A stretch of 64,000 nucleotides of DNA from Palaemon carinicauda (lineage: Eukaryota; Arthropoda; Malacostraca; Decapoda; Palaemonidae). Positions 55,361 to 64,000 of this stretch are shown here, one piece after another; the stretch's first letter is position 1; the number at the start of each line of letters is the position of its first letter. Both the position numbers and the translations under genes were made by a program. The stretch is from positions 61,709,353 to 61,773,352 of the forward strand of contig NC_090739.1 in assembly GCF_036898095.1 (NCBI RefSeq). The letters run 5' to 3'. The notes beneath the pieces were generated by a model, which did not search any database, was not told where the DNA came from, and saw only the letters and a program-made list of their open reading frames with translations.

Positions 55361-55452
55361 CATGATTATCGGGTAAGTATATTCAAAAATTTATTTTACT
55401 AATGAAAATAACATTTTTCAATATTAATCTTACCCGATAATCATGTAGCTGA
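55361..55452. repeat. internal complementary region of element B
   Basis: Bases 55361-55412 are the reverse complement of the low-coordinate end (55124-55176) with one length difference in an A run. Bases 55413-55452 are the reverse complement of the high-coordinate end (62023-62061). With the terminal repeat it can form a hairpin with a stem of about 52 bp and a loop of about 185 bases. Confidence 0.92.
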
Positions 55453-55837
55453 TTCACACCCAGGGTGGTGGGTGGAGACCAGCATACATGTTAACAAAGA
55501 AGCTAAGTATCCCGTATTTTATTTTATTAGTTATTCAAAAATAACATAAAATAAATAAGTACCTGGTAAGGAAGACGACTTGAACCATTACTCTGCCTTT
55601 ATTAAGTACGTCTTCCTTACTGAGCGTAGCGGTCCTCTTAGGATGCTGAACGACTCTTAGGTGCTGAAGTATAAAGGGCTGCAACCCATACTAAAGGACC
55701 TCATCACAACCTTTAACCTCGGCGCTTCTCAAGAAAGAATTGACCACCCGCCAAATCAACAAGGATGTGGAAGGCTTCTTAGCCGACCGTACAACCCATA
55801 AAAAGTATTCAAGAGAAAGGTTAAAAAGGTTATGGGA

Positions 55838-57213
55838 TTATGGGAATGTAGTGGCTGAGCCCCCGCCTACTACTGCATTCGTTGCTACGAATGGTCCCAG
55901 GGTGTAGCAGTTCTCGTAAAGAGACTGGACATCTTTGAGATAGAATGATGCGAACACTGACTTGCTTCTCCAATAGGTTGCATCCATAACACTCTGCAGA
56001 GAACGGTTCTGTTTGAGGGCCACTGAAGTAGCCACAGCTCTCACTTCATGTGTCCTTACCTTCAGCAAAGCAAGGTCTTCTTCCTTCAGATGAGAATGTG
56101 CTTCCCTAATCAGGAGCCTGAATAGGTAAGAAACTGAGTTCTTAGACCTTGGAAGAGAAGGCTTCTTGATAGCACACCATAAGGCTTCTGATTGTCCTCG
56201 TAAAGGTTATGACCTTTTTAGATAGTACCTAAGAGCTCTAATCTGGGCAAAGTACTCTCTCCAGTTCGTCCCCCACCAAGTTGGATAGGCTTGGGATCTC
56301 GAACGACTTAGGCCAAGGACGTGAAGGAAGCTCGTTTTAGCAAAAAACCGAGCTGCAAGGAACATGTAGCCGTTTCAGATGTGAAAACTATGTTCCTGCT
56401 GAAGGCGTGGATCTCACTTACTCTTTTAGCTGTTGTCAAGCACACGAGGAAAAGAGTTTTTAATGTGAGGTCCTTAAAAGAGGCTGATTGGAGAGGTTCA
56501 AATCTTGATGACATAAGGAACCTTAGGACCACGTCTAGATTCCAGCCTGGAGTGGACAACCGACGTTCCTTTGAGGTCTCAAAAGACCTAAGGAGGTCCT
56601 GTAGATCTTTGTTGGTGGAAAGATCCAAGCCTCTGTGGCGGAAAACCGCTGCCAACATACTTCTGTAACCCTTAATCGTAGGAGCTGAAAGGGATCTTAC
56701 GTTCCTTAGATGTAACAGGAAGTCAGCAATCTGGGTTACAGTGGTACTGGATGAGGAAACTGCATTGGCCTTGTACCAGCTTCGGAAGACTTCCCCTTTA
56801 GACTGATAGACTCTGAGAGTGGATGTCCTCCTTGCTCTGGCAATCGCTCTGGCTGCCTCCTTCGAAAAGCCCCTAGCTCTTGAGAGTCTTTCGAAAGTCT
56901 GAAGGCAGTCAGACGAAGAGCGTGGAGGTTTGGATGTACCTTCTTTACGTGAGGTAGACGTAGAAGGTCCACTCCTAGAGGAAGAGTCCTGGGAATGTCG
57001 ACCAGCCATTGCAGTACCTCTATGAACCATTCTCTCGCGGGCCAGAGCGGAGCCAACCAACGTCAGCCGTGTCCCTTTGCGAGAGGCGAACTTCTGAAGT
57101 ACCCTGTTGACAATCTTGAACGGCGGGAATGCATACAGGTCGAGATGGGACCAATCCAGCAGAAAAGCATCCACGTGAACTGCTGCTGGGTCTGGAATCG
57201 GAGAACAATACAA
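55838..57213 (-). pseudogene. element B tyrosine recombinase and MT-like region, frameshifted
   Basis: Frame 57213-56308 starts in the MT-like segment (VDAFLLDWSHLDLYAFPPF) and, through an extra base near TLVGSA, passes into the recombinase frame. It then reads CLQTFERLSRARGFSKEA and the catalytic Arg context TTAKRVSEIHAF, and breaks near 56330 in an A/T-rich stretch. The catalytic HEVR and YLKDV part survives in a separate frame (56068-55838: RTHEVRAVATS, SFYLKDVQSL). The two parts align well with the intact recombinase of element A, so the protein was functional before the frame breaks. Confidence 0.85.
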
Positions 57214-57435
57214 CGGGAGTCTCTAGGTTATCGAGGTAGCGAACAGATCTATGGTTGGCTGACCCCACAGGGCCCAAAGTCTGCTGCAAACATTCTTGTG
57301 AAGGGTCCACTCTGTGGGGATGACCTGACCCTTCCGGCTAAGGCGATCTGCCATGACATTCATATCGCCCTGAATGAACCTCGTTACCAGCGTGAGCTTT
57401 CGATCTTTTAACCAGATGAGGAGGTCCCTTGCGAT

Positions 57436-57957
57436 CTAGAACAACTTCCACGAATGAGTCCCTCCCTGCTTGGAGATGTAAGCCAAGGCTGTGGTGTTGT
57501 CAGAGTCCACCTCCACCACCTTGTTAAGCTGGAGGGACTTGAAGTTTATCAAGGCCAGATGAACCGCCAACAGCTCCTTGCAATAGATGTGAAGTGTCCT
57601 TAGCTCCTGATTCCATGTTCCCGAGCATTCCTGTCCGTCCAAAGTCGCACCCCAGCCCGTGTCTGATGCGTCAGAGAAGAGACGGCGGTCGGGTTTCTGA
57701 ACAGCCAAAGGTAGACTTCCTTGAGAAGAAAGCTGTTCTTTCACCCCGTGAGAGTAGACTTCCTCTCTTCGGAAACAGGAACTGAGATCGTCTCTAGTGT
57801 CATGTCCTTTATCCAGTGAGCCGCTAGATGATACTGAAGGGGGCGGAGGTGGCGTCTCCCTAACTCGATGAACAGGGCCAGCGATGAAAGTGTCCCTGTT
57901 AGACTCATCCACTACCTGACTGAGCATCGGTTCCTTCTCAGCATGCTCTGGATGCAA
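57436..57957 (-). pseudogene. element B RNase H, ends at a premature stop
   Basis: A 173-residue frame. RNase H motifs: LFSDASDTGWGATLDG (Asp), CKELLAVHLAL (Glu) and VEVDSDNTTALAYISK (Asp). The frame stops at 57436-57438, just after THSWKLF. The same frame continues beyond the stop with IARDLL and the later ADRLSR-type Asp motif, so one premature stop separates the last catalytic region from the rest. Confidence 0.85.
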
Positions 57958-57961
57958 TCTA

Positions 57962-58160
57962 GGGCTTAGTAGATCCTTGGGGCCAACAGAAAAGCCCGAA
58001 AAGCTCGACTCTGAAGATCCATACCCAGGTAGACAATGGTCTGGGATGGGACGAGCTGGGACTCCTCAAAATTGACCAGGAGGCCCAGTTCCTTGGTCAG
58101 ATCCATAGTCCATCTGAGAATCTCCAGACAGCGACGACTTGTGGGAGCTCTTAAAAGCTA
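57962..58160 (-). pseudogene. element B RT thumb remnant joined to gag-like sequence
   Basis: On the minus strand from about 58150 to 57962, a frame reads ILRWTMDLTKELGLLVNFEE, then VPSQTIVYLGMDLQSRAF. This matches the RT segment after the YLDD box. The sequence upstream of it is gag-like (AEVTCCDAVRQPQQ and SQTVQQYHDLVSG), with no fingers or palm between. An internal deletion has therefore removed the catalytic RT of this copy. Confidence 0.75.
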
Positions 58161-60700
58161 GTCGTCTGACGGAGCCGGACACAAGATCATGGTACTGCTG
58201 CACAGTCTGTGAACTGTCAACCATGGGGAAGCGAGGAAGTACAGCGACAACCCGAAGCTGTCTAGACTGTCTGGGTCGTACAGACAACTCCTTATCGGGT
58301 TGCTGAGGTTGCCGCACTGCGTCACAACAAGTCACTTCTGCTGGTTGTTGAACGTCTTCCCAGTGACACACTGACTCCGTAAACAAAAAATCCTCTAACA
58401 AGGACTAAGCTTGGACTGCATGTCTTGCAACAAAGCTCAAGGTCTATGGGAGCAGGTGTGGTAACAGACGGGGTTAGCGACTGAAGTGGAACCATTACCC
58501 TCCCTGGAAGCATGTTATGCTTAAATAAAAGTCCATAGGAGGCTAAGCAGCTAAAGGCTCCTCTCCAAATGACAGAGTCCTCAAGGGAATATCAGAAGGA
58601 GGGAGAATAGCACTTTCTCATCTACAGGAACCATATCCGAGAAAAGCTAAGTTCTCTCAGTGAGGGTTTCACTGGTGCAAAAGCAGCAGACTAGAAGGCA
58701 ACGTTATGAAACTGCTTGACAGTCTAGTGAGTTGGCAACAACCAAAGATGTGTGACTGAGGAGCATGCGGTAAGGTATGCAGAGCATGCTGTATGCAGAG
58801 CATGCTGTATGTAGAGCATGCTGTAAGGTAAGCAGAGCATGTTGCATGGCGTGCGGCTTATGCTGCATGGGATGAGGCTCATGCTGCATGGGATGAGGCT
58901 CATGCTGCATGGTATGAGGCTCATGCTGCATGGGATGAGGCTCATGCTGCAAGGGATGAGGCTCATGCCGCATGCGTTGAGGAGGATGCCGCATAGTATG
59001 AGGCTCCTGCCTCATGGGTTGAGGCGGTTGCCGCATAGCATGAGGCTCCTGCCTCATGGTTTGAGGAGGATGCCGCATAGCATGAGGCTCCTCATAGCAT
59101 GAGACTCCTGCCTCATGGGTTGAGGAGGATGCCGCATAGCATGAGGCTCCTGCCTCATGGGTTGAGGAGGATGCCGCATAGCATGAGGCTGCCTCATGGG
59201 TAGAGGAGGTTGCCGCATAGCATGAGGCTCCTGCCTCATGGGTTGAGGAGGATGCCGCATAGCATGAGGCTCCTGCCTCATGGTTTGAGGAGGATGCCGC
59301 ATAGCATGAGGCTCCTGTGAGGTTCCTGCCTCAAGAGTTGCGTCTGCCTCAAGGGTTGAGGAGGTAGCTGCGCAGAGAGAGGCTCATGCTGTGAAGAATG
59401 CGGTTGCTGCATGCGTTGAGGCGGCTGCCTCATAGCATGAGGTTCCTGCCTCAAGAGTTGCGTCTGCCTCAAGGGTTGAGGAGGTGGCTGCGCAGAGAGA
59501 GGCTCTTGCCTCAAGAGTTGAGGCTCTTGCCTCAAGAGTTGAGGCTCTTGCCTCAAGAGTTGAGGTTCTTGCCTCAAGAGTTGAGGTTCTTGCCTCAAGA
59601 GTTGAGGCTCTTGCCTCAAGAGTTGAGGTTCTTGCCTCAAGAGTTGAGGTTCTTGCCTCAAGAGTTGAGGCTCTTGCCTCAAGAGTTGAGGTTCTTGCCT
59701 CAAGAGTTGAGGCTCTTGCCTCAAGAGTTGAGGCTCTTGCCTCAAGAGTTGAGGTTCTTGCCTCAAGAGTTGAGGTTCTTGCCTCAAGAGTTGAGGCTCT
59801 TGCCTCAAGAGTTGAGGTTCTTGCCTCAAGAGTTGAGGTTCTTGCCTCAAGAGTTGAGGTTCTTGCCTCAAGAGTTGAGGCTCTTGCCTCAAGAGTTGAG
59901 GTTCTTGCCTCAAGAGTTGAGGCTCTTGCCTCAAGAGTTGAGGCGGTTGCCGCATAGCATGAGGCTCCTGCCTCAAGGAAAGTGGAGGTTGCTGCATAGC
60001 GCTGGTACCTGGCAACTCCCAATGCGGCAGCTCACGCATGGAGGCAGGAGGAGCCTCAACATCATACGTCTGGCAGGGTGGACTGCGCAGAGGTGGAGGA
60101 GCGCTCGCAGGAGGAGGTGTGCTAACCTTCTCTGCCTGAAACTCCTGCATCAACACCGCAAGCTGAGACTGCATTGTCTGCAGCATAGACCACTAGAGTT
60201 TAAGAAAGACAACAACAAGCGGAGCTACTGTCCGTTGAGACTGAGGGTCTAAAACAGCTGGTGCGGCAACAGACGGAGTTACTGCCTGTTGCGATACCAC
60301 CTTGCCTCTCTGGGAGGTGTGCAGTTGTCGTACTGCAGCTAGTCCGAACTGACCCAGTGCTAATGGCACCACCTAGGAGTTGGACTTGCGCGGAAGGGAC
60401 CGACTTGCACTTAAAGGCTGCAAGATTTGGTCCATGGTTTCTGCGAGAAACCTCTTCCGCAGACGAGGAATAAAAGGGCTCTCTCGTCTTTGTGTGGGTG
60501 GGGTGATCACGTCGGCTACGTGAGTTGGTTACACCCGAAACCACGGAGGGAAACGTCTGTTCGTCGATCAAGGCCTGATGAACCCATAAGTCCTTCGACG
60601 TTACTTCTCCCCTGCTTGGGAGCTTGTAAGAGGTCCCAGACTAGGCGAACAACTGGCACGAACAGACGAACCCTCGAACGCAACACTGTAACACTTTGCG
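58140..60700 (-). pseudogene. element B gag-like region with heptad-repeat expansion
   Basis: The start corresponds to the gag of element A (TFPSVVSGVTNSRSR). At 60186-60120 the frame has LQTMQSQLAVLMQEFQAEKV, like the DMQNKLASLMEDYS segment of A. A long block of seven-residue repeats follows (separate entry). Frames change at several points (about 59095 and 59330). After the repeats come sequence like A's 52976-53109 and a second gag-like piece (58513-58160). No catalytic domain is present. The region is broken as a single protein in its present form. Confidence 0.65.
58750..59970 (-). repeat. heptad-coding tandem repeats in element B gag
   Basis: At about 59501-59940 a 21-bp unit is repeated about 21 times, encoding QLLRQEP on the minus strand. 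The only common variation between units is GAG/GAA in the Glu codon, synonymous in this frame. At about 59040-59330 a 42-bp unit encodes MRHPPQPMRQEPHA-like pairs, and at about 58839-58980 a 21-bp unit encodes MQHEPHP. All have 7-residue periodicity with x-x-R/H-Q/H-E/P-P-x pattern. Element A has no such block at the matching place. Confidence 0.9.
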
Positions 60701-61888
60701 CTTATCACTTTATCACTTTTGATTTTCTGTTTGCACTTATTTCACTGAACTCGAAACTTTAAGTGGTTTGTACCTGAAACACGCAATTCTATCCTTCATT
60801 AAAAGTTAGTAATTGCGAAAACAGTATTACAATGTAACAGAAAAACATAATGAAAGATAAATAATTCAGTGGCTGGAAAAGAGACTAAACACTAGATCAA
60901 ATAAACTACGTTTAAAATCTCTCACCGCATAAAGCCTGAGAACAAGAATAAAACTCTAGAAACGTTTACCTTCTTCCCCTAAAGAGACTAGGGAGAAGAG
61001 CAAAAACGATAACAACGTTACCCGCTTGAACGAAACGTTTATCCTCCTCTCTCTCCCTCCGTCTCTATCTCTCTCTCTCTCTCTCTTGACTTAGAACCTG
61101 AGAGATGAGCCCAATTATATATATCGTTAAAACATATTATTGTTAAAGGAAAAAAACTGAAAGATTTCCCAAATAAAAAGTTCCTTTATTAGAATTAAAA
61201 CCATTTAAGCTAAGAAAGAATGAACAAAACGATAGAATCGTTCTACTCTTACTGCAACGTGACACCGTGAATACTCTCTCTCTATCGTAACGATAGAGCG
61301 CAAGTTGAACGTTCTGAACGTCAACAACTGCAGAGACAAAACAAAACGTTAGTTCAACTTTGAAAACAGTACGAGACTATCAAAGAAATTCTTTCAAAAA
61401 CATTAAAATAGCATAATATGTTAACAGGTAAAAACGAAATGACGGGCTCAATGTTAATTAACTTCGGTTCCAAGAAAAGACCGCCTACTATTAGGAAAGG
61501 TCGAATATAAACAAATATAAAAATTAATTTTAATAAGTTTATAATAAAAGGAAGTTAATCGAAGAGGCCTATAAAAGGCGGAGAGATATAAAATAAATCT
61601 ATAACTTTTGTTAAGCAAAATTAAGAAAGAGAGTCTATACTCTCTTCGACACCAACACTTCCGTCTAAGGGAAGGATCGGCCATTAAAAGTGAAAGAGAG
61701 TTCATACTCTCTTCGTCACCAAAATTAAATCAAAAATTAAATCAAATTAATTCCAAAAACTTGCTAAGCTAATGATAAAGCTTCCTGAATAGCGAAGGCT
61801 AAACTCTAGAGCAAATACATCACCAAATCGTGAGCAATAACTCCAGAATCAACAGCGTATCCATGTAGGTCTAGCCGGAGGCACAACA
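60701..61888 (-). other. leader of element B
   Basis: Non-coding sequence homologous to A's leader. It includes a (CT)n run at about 61068-61085, ATCGTAACGAT near 61285 and a block GAAGAGGCCT near 61560 that also precedes the insertion point in element A (about 55089). Confidence 0.7.
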
Positions 61889-62061
61889 GAGGAAAAATTG
61901 AGGTGGTGTTGACAAGAAGTACTGGAGTACCTGACCACAGATGGCGCTGTGGTGTTCACCCCCACCTGTATAGCGATCGCTGGCGTATCCCGACCGTAGA
62001 TTTCTGTCGGCAACAGAGTTGACAGCTACATGATTATCGGGTAAGATTAATATTGAAAAAT
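61889..62061 (+). repeat. high-coordinate inverted terminal repeat of element B
   Basis: Mirror of 55163-55316, with an end-specific outer segment (GGGTAAGATTAATATTGAAA) that recurs as its reverse complement in the internal complementary region at 55413-55452. Confidence 0.92.
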
Positions 62062-62350
62062 ATATAGTTAACAACAACAATTTATAACGTGATAAGATAA
62101 TTGCTAAAAGCCTAAAACACACTTCCGTACTAAGGGAAGGGTCGGCCATTTAAAAGTCAAAGAAAGTCCAAAAAACAATCCAAAGTCATCAAAAATTAAA
62201 TCTATCCAAAAACGAGTTCAAGATTTAAGTTGAAGATAAAACACCTGCACTGCGAAAGCTCAAACCAAAAGGAAGTACTTCACCAAATATGTTGAGAAAA
62301 CTCCAGGTTATACAGCGAGTATTGATACATCTTGTCGTTAAGGCCGACAG

Positions 62351-62525
62351 AGAAAAATTGGGTCTGTTTACATGTATATGCGGTATCTGGCCGATAGTTG
62401 GCGCTAGTGGCCACACCCGCAACCTTCATAGCGATCGCTCGCGAGTTTTTGTGTGTTTTTTTTGTCGAGCCGCCGGAGGGCTCGGCTATTATATATTCAC
62501 CGGCTAAGTTAAATATTTAAAAATT
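62351..62525 (+). repeat. high-coordinate inverted terminal repeat of element A
   Basis: Mirror of 49113-49257 with about four differences (for example GGCCACT against GCCCACT, and TGCGG against TACGG on this strand). Its outermost 40 bases recur as the reverse complement at 49354-49393. Confidence 0.9.
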
Positions 62526-62964
62526 GTACATATAGAGATAAGTGTGAACAGGGAAGAGACACATTATACTTGCATACAACTACAAACAGCTATGCACCAT
62601 TTTTCAAGTTTTGTGTATCACTACCACAATAAAAGGGGTATATATTCTCTTTTGCACAACTTTTAACATGTGCCTGGTTCAGTTGATAATAACTGTATAA
62701 CACAGCAAACAGAAATAATATGAAAAATTGTGAAGACATTGTTACTTGCGGCACTGAAAGACATCAACATACACAAACAATAAAATTTTAAGTTCCAAAG
62801 CTAGGATATGTAGTAAGGCATAAAATGACAAATGTAATAAAAAAACTTTACAGTAATTTCATATGAATACTGTACAGTAGTTCTAAATTTAGAGATAACT
62901 TTGCAACAACATTTTTTTATCAGCAACGTGGCAGATTTGAATAAAGACTGCATTACAACAAATA
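62526..62964. other. AT-rich spacer
   Basis: AT-rich sequence between element A and the non-LTR fragment; no coding content and no missing transporter exon recognised. Confidence 0.45.
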
Positions 62965-64000
62965 ATAAAGTTAGGATAGGAGATAAAGTGAGCGATTGGT
63001 TTCTGGTGAGAGTGGGACAGACAGGGATGTGTGATGTCACTGTGGTTGTTTAACTTGTATGTTGATGGAGTGGTGAGAGAGGTGAATGTTCGAGTGCTTG
63101 GACGAGGATTGAAACTGGTAGACGAGAATGACCATGAATGGGAGGTAAATCAGTTGTTGTTTGCGGATGATACTGTACTGGTTGCAGATGCGGAAGAGAA
63201 GCTTGGCCGATTAGTGACTGAATTTGGAAGGGTGTGTGAGAGATGGAAGTTGAAAGTTAATGTGGGTAAGAGTAAGGTTATGAGATGTACGAGAAGGGAA
63301 GGTGGTAAGAGGTTGAATTTCATGTTGAATGGAGAGTTACTTGAGGAGGTGGATCAGTTTAAGTACTTGGGGTCTGTTGTTGCAGCAAATGGTGGAGTGG
63401 AAGCAGATGTACGTCAGAGAGTGAATGAAGGATGCAAAGTGTTGGGGGCAGTTAAGGGAGAAGTAAAAAAATAGGGTTGGGCATGAATGTAAAGAGAGTT
63501 CTGTATGAGAAAGTGATTGTACCAACTGTGATGTATGGATTGGAGTTGTGGGGAATGAAAGTGATGGAGAGACAGAAATTGAATGTGTTTGAGATGAAGT
63601 GTCTAAGGAGTATGGCTGGTGTATCTCGAGTAGATAGGGTTAGGAACGAAGTAGTGAGGTTGAGAACGGGTGTAAGAAATGAGTTAGCAGCTAGAGTGGA
63701 TATGAATGTGTTGAGGTGGTTTGGCCATGTTGAGAGAATGGAAAATGGCTGTCTGCTAAAGAAGGTGATGAATGCAAGAGTTGATGGGAGAAGTACAAAA
63801 GGAAGGCCAAGGTTCGGGTGGATAGATGGAGTGAAGGAAGCTCTGGGTGATAGGAGGATAGATGTGAGAGGCAAGAGAGCGTGCTAGAAATAGGAAATGA
63901 ATGGCGAGCGATTGTGACGCAGTTCCGGTAGGCCTTGCTGCTTCCTCCCGTGCCTTGGATGACCACGGAGGTAGCAGCAGTAGGGGATTCAGCATTATGA
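62965..64000 (+). pseudogene. 5'-truncated non-LTR retrotransposon RT (RTE-like), frameshifted, runs off window
   Basis: Plus-strand RT remnant. Frame 63031-63474 has RQGCVMSLWLFNLY just upstream and at its start, the FADD box at residues 44-47 (LLFADDTVLVAD), and GKSKVM and QFKYLGSVV motifs. A frame change lies just before 63020, as SDWFLVRVG is read in a different phase. A second break is in the A run at about 63468. The next frame, 63477-63887, reads GMNVKRVLYEKVIVPTVMYG, then RWFGHVERM and STKGRPRFGW. That C-terminal pattern is typical of RTE-type endonuclease-RT proteins. A GC-richer 3' tail continues to the window edge. It lacks the endonuclease and the RT N-terminus, so it is a dead 5'-truncated copy. 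Confidence 0.85.

Larger units (their letters stand above)
55124..62061 (-). mobile_element. DIRS-like element B nested inside element A
   Basis: A 6.9-kb minus-strand element with its own inverted terminal repeats (55124-55316 and 61889-62061) and internal complementary region (55361-55452). Element A sequence continues on both sides: the leader up to 55123 and the rest of the leader plus terminal repeat from 62062. In sense order it contains a leader with a CT microsatellite, a gag-like region with a long heptad-repeat expansion, a remnant of the RT thumb, RNase H, an MT-like region and a recombinase split by frameshifts. The RT palm is absent, so it is a defective derivative. Terminal repeats differ at about two sites in 150 bp, fewer than in A, which fits insertion after A. 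Confidence 0.92.
49068..62525 (-). mobile_element. DIRS-like element A (interrupted by element B)
   Basis: A minus-strand element. Outer ends are inverted repeats (49068-49257 and 62351-62525). An internal complementary region lies at 49301-49393, next to the terminal repeat at the recombinase end. Removing element B (55124-62061) leaves about 6.5 kb. In sense order it has a leader with a CT/GA microsatellite, a damaged gag, a partial RT, a frameshifted RNase H with MT-like region, and an intact tyrosine recombinase frame. The terminal repeats differ at about four sites in 140 bp, so this copy is older than C. It lies in or upstream of the SLC38A7-like gene, on the same strand. It is not competent as it stands, since the RT N-terminal part is missing. 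Confidence 0.9.

Noticed and set aside
59398..60252. Plus-strand frame of 284 codons with an L-P-Q-E-L-R repeat
   Set aside because: It is the complement of the heptad-coding gag region. Unit differences are silent in the minus-strand gag frame but change amino acids in another plus-strand frame, so minus is the coding strand.
33730..62525. LTR retrotransposon or DNA transposon for the RT-bearing elements
   Set aside because: There are no long direct terminal repeats and no DDE integrase. The recombinase motifs R...HxxR...Y and the inverted repeats with an internal complementary region fit DIRS elements instead.

Overview
This window looks like an animal nuclear genome, most likely a decapod crustacean. 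The evidence is spliced genes with very long AT-rich introns, frequent TACAGTA/CTGTAC motifs, long minisatellite arrays, tyrosine-recombinase (DIRS-type) retrotransposons and non-LTR elements with (AAT)n tails. The exact species cannot be read from the window. No rRNA, tRNA or CRISPR was seen.

Host gene. One host gene is recognisable: the 3' part of an SLC38A7-like (SNAT7) amino-acid transporter on the minus strand. Six coding exons with canonical splice sites and matching phases lie at 46519-46630, 43717-43821, 42554-42750, 23844-23925, 21841-21958 and 20482-20672. They encode about the last 267 residues. The 5' exons were not found and are probably to the right of the window. Everything else in the window is repeats or transposons lying in its introns or beside it.

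Layout. 1-3268: AT-rich flank with two decayed non-LTR 3' ends. 3269-19488: a 16-kb purine-rich minisatellite (26- and 34-bp units) with a 2.3-kb higher-order repeat in its middle. 19489-20481: 3' flank of the transporter. 20482-23925: the last three exons, with a 29-bp x 7 repeat in one intron. 24960-31200: a second minisatellite (31-bp unit) that shares a core with the first. 33730-42486: a nearly intact DIRS-like element (element C) on the plus strand, ending 67 bp from an exon. 42554-46630: three exons. 49068-62525: an older DIRS-like element (A, minus strand) that contains a second related element (B, 55124-62061, minus strand). 62965 to the end: a broken 5'-truncated non-LTR element on the plus strand, running off the window.

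How the parts relate. All three DIRS-like elements have inverted terminal repeats and an internal complementary region whose two halves are the reverse complements of the two outer ends, the layout expected for replication through a circular intermediate. Element C has open gag-like, RT/RNase H and tyrosine recombinase frames. A keeps an intact recombinase frame but has damaged gag, RT and RNase H. B has lost the RT palm, has broken RNase H and recombinase frames, and carries a large in-frame heptad-repeat expansion in gag. Mismatches between terminal repeats (none seen in C, about two in B, about four in A) agree with the nesting order: A oldest, B inserted into A, C youngest. The transporter gene has been lengthened by minisatellite growth and intronic DIRS insertions, while the exons themselves appear undamaged.
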